Below are positions 1 through 4,894 of a stretch of DNA of 9,057 nucleotides, piece by piece. Every line of letters begins with the position of its first letter. Positions within the stretch are counted from its first letter, which is position 1. A program made the position numbers and the translations under genes. Location of the stretch: contig CAYPEL010000119.1 in assembly GCA_964409635.1 (NCBI GenBank), forward strand, positions 1 to 9,057, given 5' to 3'. This DNA is from CAYPEL01 sp964409635. Lineage in GTDB: Bacteria > Pseudomonadota > Gammaproteobacteria > DSM-19610. The notes beneath the pieces are model-generated. The model was not told where the DNA came from, made no database searches, and was given only the letters and a program-made list of their open reading frames with translations.

Positions 1-50
1 TAACCTTTTCATCAATAATTCGCAAACCATCAAAGCATACTCACTATTCT

Positions 51-78
51 TTGCAGATAGCCTTTGTTAGGCTAATAC
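51..78 (+). promoter_or_regulatory. weak candidate sigma70 promoter upstream of moaB
   Basis: TTGCAG (51-56) and TAATAC (73-78) are separated by 16 bases and lie upstream of the mini-ORF and moaB. Each hexamer matches only three of six consensus positions, so this is a placement guess. A small inverted repeat (TAGCCT 58-63, AGGCTA 69-74) overlaps it. The rest of positions 1-110 shows no gene. Confidence 0.2.
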
Positions 79-112
79 TACCTTAGTGACTCGCTATTAC
101 CGTTATTAAATC

Positions 113-159
113 AAGGAAATAGAATGCTGGATTATTACGCTGACTGGCACTTCGCATGA
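113..159 (+). other. candidate 11-codon leader ORF with good ribosome binding site
   Basis: An AAGGA motif at 113-117 lies six bases before an ATG at 124. That ATG opens an 11-codon frame (MLDYYADWHFA) ending in TGA at 157-159, 25 bases before the moaB ATG. The ribosome binding site is better than the one in front of moaB. It could be a leader peptide that couples translation to moaB, the remnant of a lost gene, or chance. No attenuator hairpin is visible between it and moaB, and its composition (two Tyr, one Trp, one His) does not point clearly to amino-acid attenuation. Confidence 0.25.
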
Positions 160-184
160 CGACTATCCTCGAGGCTGCTACTTG

Positions 185-703
185 ATGAGCAAGCGGGCTT
201 TTATTCCCCTGAATATCGCCGTACTGACGGTGTCTGATTCGCGTACAGAGGAAAATGATACGTCAGGTAAAACCCTTGCTGAAAGGCTTCAAAAAGCAGG
301 CCACACGCTTGCAGATAAAGCCATTGCTGCGGATGATAAGTACCAGATCCGCGCCCAGCTCTCGCGCTGGATAGCCGAAGAGGACATCAATGCCATCTTG
401 ACTACGGGAGGTACAGGCGTGACGGGCCGTGATGGCACACCGGAAGCGGTCAGGGTACTTTTGGACAAAGAGATCGAGGGTTTCGGGGAAGTCTTCCGTA
501 TGCTTTCCTACGAAGAGATCAAGACCTCAACTATGCAGTCGCGTGCGCTTGCGGGTGTGGCAAATGCCACCTATATTTTTTGTATGCCGGGTTCAAGCGG
601 GGCTTGCCGGACGGCGTGGGATAAGCTTATTCAATACCAGCTTGATCACAGAACCCGTCCCTGCAACCTGGTTGAATTGATGCCCAGGTTATTAGAGAGT
701 TGA
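185..703 (+). CDS. moaB: molybdenum cofactor biosynthesis protein B (MoaB)
   Basis: This 172-residue protein belongs to the MoaB/MogA family, which acts in the cytoplasm on molybdopterin (adenylylation or binding of the pterin) before molybdenum insertion. It resembles E. coli MoaB along its length. The core motifs are LTVSDSR (14-20), the GGTG pterin-binding loop (75-78) followed by an acidic TGRDGTPEA stretch, the block EGFGEVFRMLS (98-108), TMQSRALAGVAN (116-127), MPGSSGACRTAW (134-145) and a C-terminal RTRPCN. The length is normal for MoaB. An in-frame TTG at 182 directly precedes the ATG at 185. The ATG was chosen because GAGG at 171-174 lies ten bases before it, although TTG initiation cannot be excluded. 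Neighbouring genes are not Moco genes, so it is probably transcribed alone or with the small downstream gene. Confidence 0.93.
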   Translation: MSKRAFIPLNIAVLTVSDSRTEENDTSGKTLAERLQKAGHTLADKAIAADDKYQIRAQLSRWIAEEDINAILTTGGTGVTGRDGTPEAVRVLLDKEIEGFGEVFRMLSYEEIKTSTMQSRALAGVANATYIFCMPGSSGACRTAWDKLIQYQLDHRTRPCNLVELMPRLLES

Positions 704-829
704 AATTGTCACCGCTTTAGGCACAATCGATCTGGAGGAGCTGAAGCTAGTCGAAATTAAGTGATACAATTTAGATAAAGAAGCATACAATCTGCAGTAC
801 AAAACCTTTTTTTCGTGGAGGGCACTTTA

Positions 830-1051
830 ATGCATACTGTTTACATCCATATTGATGAAAATCTTGATCATGACCACCTGGTAACATTGCAAACAGATCT
901 GCTTAAGTTGGATCACATTACAGACGTCGAAGTAAATGATAAAACGCCGCATGACGTGCTGGTTGAATTTGAAGAACAGCATATTTCACCCATGGCGATC
1001 CTCGAAGTACTGAGTAAAAAAGGCGTTCATGCCGATATTATGTCGGGATAG
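830..1051 (+). CDS. small hypothetical protein with ferredoxin-like (HMA-type) fold pattern
   Basis: A 73-residue protein that I do not recognise by name. The predicted secondary structure alternates beta (2-8), alpha (13-27), beta (30-36), beta (41-48), alpha (53-64), beta (66-70). This is the beta-alpha-beta-beta-alpha-beta order of heavy-metal-associated and other ferredoxin-like domains. The CxxC metal site of true HMA proteins is absent and there are no cysteines. The N-terminal part has many His and Asp residues (HIDENLDHDHL), which could bind metal, but that is speculation. The frame is open from a GTG at 815, but the ATG at 830 is preferred because GGAGGG (817-822) sits seven bases before it. 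It follows moaB by 126 bases on the same strand. No signal peptide or membrane segment is present, so it is probably cytoplasmic. Confidence 0.75.
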   Translation: MHTVYIHIDENLDHDHLVTLQTDLLKLDHITDVEVNDKTPHDVLVEFEEQHISPMAILEVLSKKGVHADIMSG

Positions 1052-1060
1052 CTGAATAAA

Positions 1061-1088
1061 GTTTAAAGCCGGGGAAGGCCTCACCGGC
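1061..1088 (-). terminator. candidate intrinsic terminator of the seven-helix membrane protein gene
   Basis: Read on the minus strand, GCCGG (1088-1084) can pair with CCGGC (1072-1068), continued past one mismatch by about three more pairs, and is followed by TTTAAACTTT. The stem overlaps the last codons of the minus-strand gene ending at 1081. The U-tract is imperfect. No T-run follows on the plus strand, so it would not serve the convergent small gene. Confidence 0.4.
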
Positions 1089-2076
1089 GCATGAGCATTG
1101 GTTTCTTCCCCTGCTTTTTCTCGGGGGGAAATTGTTCGGTGATGGATCGGCCATTACTTGCTTCCGACTGAACTTTACGGAACAGTGCGCTCAACTTTTC
1201 AGTTTCAGTCGCGCCGCGTCTTAACCTGCGTAATCCCATGCCTGCGTAGAGGTCAATCGCCATCAGATTTTGACTGAGTGTTCTTATGGACTCGCTGGCT
1301 AAAGGGGGATAGGCGTCTTCTATGCGGGGTGTGACAATACTGGGTCCAGTTTCCGCTCGCACCGGACTTTCTTCCGCGTCCTGAATAACGCCAGCGTTGC
1401 TGTCTTCTTTGACAGGCAAATAATAGAAACTGAGTAGAATTAATAAAACTAAAAAACCGAAAACTGTAATCGTAGGAGAATGAATTAAACGCATTGTAAC
1501 CAGCAAATCATAGACGGTGGTTTCCAAGAGTAAAATTAAACTACCGGCAAGTATTCTTGAAATAGCACGCTGGCCGCTGTTGTAAAACTGATAACCGGCG
1601 AACTGGCAATAAATAAAAGTCGCTAGAATGACGACGTAAATATTAAACCACCAATTATTAATGTCTCCAGAAGCCCTGCTCTGGCTAAGCTGGGGCAGAG
1701 TAGAGATAAATAATTCGAGGGGTATGCGGATACTGACGATGAGCAAGAACAACCAGACGCCACTGAGCACGATGGGTATCAGTGTTAGCTGGGTGTGGGT
1801 AATGATCACCACCAACCAGATCAGTTGTGCCCACAGTAAAAACTGACAGGCAAGCGTGATACGTATGAGTGCCTCATAGGAAATAAACCCATCCGGGCCC
1901 GCATTGCTCATGTAGGAGGAGTTGGCGAATGCAAGTATGCCCAGTGTCAGCCACATTACAGCGAGCAGGGCATGAATAGCAGAGCGTCTTCCTGAGGTGG
2001 TAACGCTCTGTTGAGTTTGCAGGGCTCCCCCAAAAAATGCGCATCCTGCGAGCAGGTATAACGCTGAAACTACCAT
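1081..2076 (-). CDS. seven-helix integral membrane protein of unknown function with cytoplasmic tail
   Basis: A 331-residue protein that I do not recognise. Seven hydrophobic segments are visible at about 3-19, 33-52, 70-93, 99-117, 143-163, 171-194 and 201-220. Basic residues in the first and fifth loops (R30/R31, R170) and in the tail suggest an outside N terminus and an inside C terminus. This layout resembles the 7TM input modules that precede PAS, GGDEF or histidine kinase domains in bacterial signalling proteins. Here the last helix is followed only by about 110 residues: an acidic, Pro-rich linker (223-258), a probable helical stretch (260-308) and a Lys/Arg-rich end. No kinase, cyclase or PAS motif is visible. 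The start has only a weak ribosome binding site. It converges with the upstream plus-strand genes and shares no operon in this window. Confidence 0.8.
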   Translation of the reverse strand: MVVSALYLLAGCAFFGGALQTQQSVTTSGRRSAIHALLAVMWLTLGILAFANSSYMSNAGPDGFISYEALIRITLACQFLLWAQLIWLVVIITHTQLTLIPIVLSGVWLFLLIVSIRIPLELFISTLPQLSQSRASGDINNWWFNIYVVILATFIYCQFAGYQFYNSGQRAISRILAGSLILLLETTVYDLLVTMRLIHSPTITVFGFLVLLILLSFYYLPVKEDSNAGVIQDAEESPVRAETGPSIVTPRIEDAYPPLASESIRTLSQNLMAIDLYAGMGLRRLRRGATETEKLSALFRKVQSEASNGRSITEQFPPEKKQGKKPMLMRR

Positions 2077-2103
2077 AATAATTATTCTAGTTATAAAGGC
2101 TGC

Positions 2104-2132
2104 GGTATAGTCTTCTGTAAGTGTATCCTGAA
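2104..2132 (-). promoter_or_regulatory. weak candidate sigma70 promoter for the seven-helix protein gene
   Basis: On the minus strand, TTCAGG (2132-2127) and TATACC (2109-2104) are spaced by 17 bases and would start transcription near 2097, about 20 bases before the start codon. The -35 matches three and the -10 four of six positions. The call rests mainly on location and spacing. Confidence 0.25.
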
Positions 2133-2459
2133 TGACCTGTTAAATCCATAAAATCTAAAGTAATAGCTATTAAATAGCTTGTATCATATTGTTATTGTAA
2201 GAAAATAAATTCTATCTCTGCTTTTCTTTATCTGGATATTTAACTCAGTTTAGTCTAAAGCTGCCAATGCGGTGAGTACATTTTGACGCACCCTGTCGAT
2301 CTTTTTTGTGATCGTTGCAATGCTTATCGATTGCTTCCCAAGTGTTGGCCAATGTTCATCACATGGCTTGTGAAGCGCGAGCGCTGATGCTGTTGCAGGT
2401 TCGGAAATGGTAGGGCACAGATCACGGTTTAACATAGAGTAGACCCGTATGTGTGACAT
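2133..2459. other. intergenic region without a convincing gene
   Basis: This stretch separates the start of the seven-helix protein gene from the terminator of the EF-hand gene. The left part is AT-rich and holds an inverted repeat AGCTATT-a-AATAGCT (2165-2179). An 84-codon minus-strand frame (2250-2504) opens with TTG, has no ribosome binding site, and would have to be read through the strong terminator hairpin at 2466-2483. I do not consider it a gene. No RNA gene is recognised. Confidence 0.6.
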
Positions 2460-2483
2460 AAAAAAGCGCGGCCGGAGCCGCGC
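2460..2483 (-). terminator. strong intrinsic terminator of the EF-hand gene
   Basis: On the minus strand GCGCGGC (2483-2477), tetraloop TCCG, GCCGCGC (2472-2466) forms a perfect seven-pair GC-rich stem followed at once by six T (2465-2460). It lies about 70 bases beyond the stop codon of the EF-hand gene, with no other minus-strand gene in between. Confidence 0.85.
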
Positions 2484-2487
2484 AATG

Positions 2488-2506
2488 CCTTGCTGAACAA
2501 GCAAGG
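2488..2506. repeat. hairpin in the 3' UTR of the EF-hand gene
   Basis: CCTTGC (2488-2493) and GCAAGG (2501-2506) are perfect inverted repeats with a seven-base loop. The hairpin lies between the terminator stem and the larger hairpin at 2519-2542, so the minus-strand transcript would end in three successive stem-loops. Confidence 0.5.
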
Positions 2507-2518
2507 AGGAGGGGATGG

Positions 2519-2542
2519 TTCACTGTTGCTTGCAACAGTGAA
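2519..2542. repeat. 11-bp perfect inverted repeat just after the EF-hand gene
   Basis: TTCACTGTTGC (2519-2529) and GCAACAGTGAA (2532-2542) are exact reverse complements separated by TT. On the minus strand this hairpin begins 11 bases after the EF-hand stop codon and is not followed by a T-run. It is therefore not a terminator, but it could protect the mRNA 3' end, bind a protein, or be part of a 3'UTR-derived small RNA. Confidence 0.7.
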
Positions 2543-2553
2543 TAAGGTTTTGA

Positions 2554-2805
2554 TTATTCCTCTATCTGGATAGGGCGATATTCGATTTTGGCAAATTCAT
2601 CAACGTCGAGCATGCCATCCTTGTTAGCATCGGCCTGTTCGAATACAGGCGTCAAGGACTGACTGTTAGCCGCTTCTGATTTGCTGATTACGCCATTCTG
2701 ATCGGCATCAAGCTGCATAAAACTGCTTGTTGTTTTATCTGCTTCTCCGGCGCAGGCCGCTGTTGCGATCACGCTTAATACAGTAACTTGTAAGATGTGT
2801 TTCAT
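2554..2805 (-). CDS. secreted two-EF-hand calcium-binding protein
   Basis: An 83-residue precursor. Residues 1-19 form a signal peptide (MKHILQ, hydrophobic core, then ATAACA before GEAD) that fits signal peptidase I cleavage after ACA. The single Cys in TAAC makes a lipoprotein possible but the lipobox is poor. Two canonical 12-residue EF-hand loops follow: DADQNGVISKSE and DANKDGMLDVDE, both with Asp/Asn at positions 1, 3 and 5, Gly at 6, a hydrophobic residue at 8 and Glu at 12. It should therefore bind two Ca2+ outside the cytoplasm. The frame is open from a TTG at 2859, but that would begin inside the sigma54 promoter and upstream of its transcription start. The ATG at 2805, preceded by AAAGG and followed by a signal peptide, is the real start. 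It is transcribed alone between its own promoter and terminator. Its partner and role are unknown. Confidence 0.88.
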   Translation of the reverse strand: MKHILQVTVLSVIATAACAGEADKTTSSFMQLDADQNGVISKSEAANSQSLTPVFEQADANKDGMLDVDEFAKIEYRPIQIEE

Positions 2806-2842
2806 GATATTTACCTTTGGTTGTTGGACACAATAATTATTT

Positions 2843-2859
2843 TGCAAGCCATGTGCCAA
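2843..2859 (-). promoter_or_regulatory. sigma54 (RpoN) -24/-12 promoter of the EF-hand gene
   Basis: The minus strand reads TTGGCACATGGCTTGCA. TGGCAC, five bases, then TTGCA is an exact match to the core sigma54 consensus (TGGCAC-N5-TTGCW), with ten bases between the invariant GG and GC. Transcription would start near 2832, giving a 5' UTR of about 27 bases that contains the AAAGG ribosome binding site. Sigma54 promoters need an AAA+ enhancer-binding activator; none is encoded in this window. Confidence 0.85.
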
Positions 2860-3060
2860 AACAGAAGCTATGATATATTATGTTTTTATTTCAAGCCTTT
2901 GCAAAACTTAATAGACTATCTAGGCAGTCACGAACAGGTGCGCATCTGTCGCCAGATAAAGTCACTGTAACTGTATCGCTACTTAAATGATTGAATAACT
3001 TAGCTTCAGCCTGTAGTTACCTGACGTCAATTTTTATATAAGAAATAACTCGAAATTACG
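2860..3060. promoter_or_regulatory. divergent regulatory region between the EF-hand gene and frmA
   Basis: About 200 bases without a coding frame separate the sigma54 promoter (leftward) from the frmA promoter (rightward). It contains the near-palindrome at 2934-2949 and the 8-base palindrome TGACGTCA (3022-3029). It also has GTAACT (2967-2972) and the reverse complement AGTTAC (3015-3020), with another AGTTAC copy at 3064-3069. These are candidate binding sites for unknown regulators. Confidence 0.45.
2934..2949. promoter_or_regulatory. candidate upstream activator site for the sigma54 promoter
   Basis: ACAGGTGCGCATCTGT is a 16-base palindrome with one imperfect pair. It is centred about 110 bases upstream of the inferred EF-hand transcription start, the usual distance for enhancer sites of sigma54 activators. 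It does not match the NtrC consensus, so the activator cannot be named. Confidence 0.35.
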
Positions 3061-3096
3061 TATAGTTACTATTGTCAAACGGAAGCATTTAAGGAG
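3061..3096 (+). promoter_or_regulatory. candidate -10 element and ribosome binding site of frmA
   Basis: TATAGT (3061-3066) matches five of six -10 positions and would give a leader of about 30 bases. The matching -35 position (about 3038-3043) does not resemble TTGACA, which suggests an activator-dependent promoter. AAGGAG (3091-3096), five bases before the ATG at 3102, is a strong ribosome binding site. Confidence 0.45.
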
Positions 3097-3101
3097 AAAA
3101 A

Positions 3102-4211
3102 ATGAAAGCAAAAGCTGCAGTTGCCTGGGCGCCCAAACAACCTTTGGTTATCGAAGAGATCGAAGTTGAAGGTCCCAGGGAAGGTGAGGTTCTATTAAAG
3201 GTTGTGGCTTCCGGTGTCTGCCACACCGATGCGTTCACCTTATCCGGCGAAGACCCGGAAGGTGCTTTCCCCTGTGTGCTTGGACATGAAGGCGGCTGTG
3301 AAGTGGTGGAGTGCGGCGCGGGTGTAAAAAGCCTCAAACCGGGAGATCATGTGATTCCGTTATATATTCCGGAATGTGGCGAATGTGAGTATTGCAAATC
3401 AACCAAAACCAACCTGTGTCAGTCGATAGCCGGTACTGTCTGGACTGGTTATATGCCGGATAAAACCCGCCGTTTTTCAAAAAATGGTGAAGCTATTTAT
3501 CACTATATGGGGTGTTCCACATTTTCCGAGTATACCGTGGTGCCTGAAATCGCGTTGGCAAAAGTTAATCCAGCCGCGCCGCTGGATAAAGTCTGCCTGT
3601 TAGGCTGTGGAGTCACTACAGGTATAGGTGCTGTTTTAAATACTGCCAAAGTTGAGCCTGGTTCGACTGTCGCTGTTTTCGGATTGGGCGGGATTGGCTT
3701 GTCAGTGATACAAGGGGCTGTTATGGCCAAAGCTGGCCGGATCATCGCTATTGATCTTAATCCGGATAAGTTTGAAATAGCAAAAGCGCTAGGTGCAACC
3801 GATTTTGTTAATCCGGCGGAACTGAGCGTGAGTGTTACCGAGGCTGTTGTAGAGATGAGTAACGGCGGTGTGGATTATTCGTTTGAGTGTATTGGTAACG
3901 TCAATGTCATGCGTGAAGCGCTTGAGTGTTGTCATATGGGGTGGGGTGTTTCAACGATTATCGGAGTGGCTGGCGCCGGCCAGGAAATTTCCACCCGGCC
4001 GTTCCAACTGGTCGTAGGTCGTACCTGGAAAGGCACCGCTTTTGGCGGTGTAAAAGGCAGGACTGAACTACCCGGTTATGTCGATCAGTATATGAAAGGA
4101 GAGATTCAGCTGGATAATATGGTGACACACACGATGCCGCTGGAAGATATCAATAAGGCTTTTGACTTAATGCATGAAGGCAAAAGCATTCGTTCGGTCA
4201 TTTTATTTTAG
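3102..4211 (+). CDS. frmA: S-(hydroxymethyl)glutathione dehydrogenase / class III alcohol dehydrogenase
   Basis: A 369-residue, full-length zinc-dependent medium-chain dehydrogenase, very similar to E. coli FrmA and human ADH5. The family oxidises the spontaneous adduct of formaldehyde and glutathione to S-formylglutathione with NAD+, and reduces S-nitrosoglutathione. Catalytic zinc ligands are Cys40 (GVCHTD), His62 (GHEGG) and Cys169 (LLGCGVTTG). Structural zinc ligands are Cys92, Cys95, Cys98 and Cys106. The Rossmann motif GLGGIG (194-199) and Asp218 fit NAD+ binding. The family block FECIGNVNVMR is intact, as is the C terminus (HEGKSIRSVI). The loop after Cys106 is unusual: the conserved RxTQGKG is replaced by AGTVWTG, which removes the arginine (Arg115 in ADH5) that binds the glutathione carboxylate. 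No S-formylglutathione hydrolase gene is adjacent. It has its own promoter and converges with the response regulator gene across 56 bases that hold no clear terminator. Confidence 0.9.
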   Translation: MKAKAAVAWAPKQPLVIEEIEVEGPREGEVLLKVVASGVCHTDAFTLSGEDPEGAFPCVLGHEGGCEVVECGAGVKSLKPGDHVIPLYIPECGECEYCKSTKTNLCQSIAGTVWTGYMPDKTRRFSKNGEAIYHYMGCSTFSEYTVVPEIALAKVNPAAPLDKVCLLGCGVTTGIGAVLNTAKVEPGSTVAVFGLGGIGLSVIQGAVMAKAGRIIAIDLNPDKFEIAKALGATDFVNPAELSVSVTEAVVEMSNGGVDYSFECIGNVNVMREALECCHMGWGVSTIIGVAGAGQEISTRPFQLVVGRTWKGTAFGGVKGRTELPGYVDQYMKGEIQLDNMVTHTMPLEDINKAFDLMHEGKSIRSVILF

Positions 4212-4267
4212 TGGCCCTGCCCAGGCTTAATTTACTAAGAGAATCTCTGTCCAGTCCTTATGTAGAA

Positions 4268-4894
4268 TTACGCAGGTAGATTTTTTGTGCACTCGCATTT
4301 TAAGACCAGCGGAACCAGCTCGGCGACTGACTTTACCTGCATCTTGTCCATCAGCCTGGCCCGGTGGACTTCAACAGTTCTGTGACTTAGCTGGAGTATT
4401 ACCGCAATTTCCTTATTCGATTTGCCTTGAGTTAAGTGTGCCATGACTTGCTTCTCACGGGGTGTGAGTAGACTGCAGCGTTTGAGAATATAGGCTTTTT
4501 CACTTGCCTCCTGGCGGATATCTTTATCAAGGCGTAGTGCATCCTGGATGCGCTTCAGCAGGATTTCATTATCAAATGGCTTTTCGACAAAATCCATCGC
4601 CCCGGCTTTAAGCGCTTTTACCGAGAGCGAGACTTCACCGTGCCCGGTGATAAAAATGACGGGAACTGTGATTTTTCTTTCATTAAGGATTTTTTGTAAT
4701 TCCATCCCGTCCATATTCGGCATGCGAATATCCAGTAGCAAGCAACCTGGCCGGATAGGGTCATATCCCTCCAGGAACAAGTGTGCAGATGCAAAGCTTT
4801 CAACGGCAAGGCCGACGGAATCCAATAATAGTTCGAGAGAATCACGTACAGCCGCGTCGTCATCTACGATAAAAACAGTCGGTTGCCTACTCAT
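4268..4894 (-). CDS. FixJ/NarL-type two-component response regulator
   Basis: A 208-residue DNA-binding response regulator. The receiver domain (about 5-120) has the acidic pocket DDD (11-13), phospho-acceptor Asp55 (LLLDIRMPNMDG), Thr83 (FITGHG) and Lys105 (EKPF), so it should be phosphorylatable. A linker leads to a LuxR-type helix-turn-helix (about 141-200) with LTPREKQV, GKSNKEIA and the recognition-helix region LSHRTVEVHRARLMDKM. The architecture is that of FixJ/TodT/StyR regulators. Its ATG overlaps the stop of the kinase gene by four bases (ATGA), so the kinase is its almost certain partner and the two are translationally coupled. The target promoters cannot be read from the sequence. 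The convergent frmA and its own operon are the obvious candidates. Confidence 0.92.
   Translation of the reverse strand: MSRQPTVFIVDDDAAVRDSLELLLDSVGLAVESFASAHLFLEGYDPIRPGCLLLDIRMPNMDGMELQKILNERKITVPVIFITGHGEVSLSVKALKAGAMDFVEKPFDNEILLKRIQDALRLDKDIRQEASEKAYILKRCSLLTPREKQVMAHLTQGKSNKEIAVILQLSHRTVEVHRARLMDKMQVKSVAELVPLVLKCECTKNLPA

Noticed and set aside
144..160. TGGCAC in front of moaB as a sigma54 promoter
   Set aside because: The -24 part is perfect but the position ten bases after GG reads GA instead of GC, and there is no TTGC.
732..748. GG/GC pair upstream of the 73-residue protein as a sigma54 promoter
   Set aside because: Only the GG and GC dinucleotides match; TGGAGG and AAGC are far from TGGCAC and TTGC.
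2250..2504. 84-codon minus-strand frame
   Set aside because: It begins with TTG, lacks a ribosome binding site, runs through a strong terminator hairpin with a six-T tract and has no recognisable domain.
2503..2541. Plus-strand eight-codon ORF (ATG at 2515) preceded by AAGGAGGAGGGG
   Set aside because: The ribosome binding site looks perfect, but the frame lies across the 11-bp hairpin in the 3' UTR of the opposite gene, and no gene or promoter on this strand follows it closely. Probably coincidence.
2806..2859. N-terminal extension of the EF-hand protein from a TTG at 2859
   Set aside because: The extra codons coincide with the sigma54 promoter and its untranscribed upstream part, and would put the signal peptide 18 residues inside the protein.
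4212..4267. Terminator between frmA and the response regulator gene
   Set aside because: CCTG-cc-CAGG (near 4216-4225) has only four pairs and a two-base loop, and AGAGAATCTCT has no loop room or T-run.
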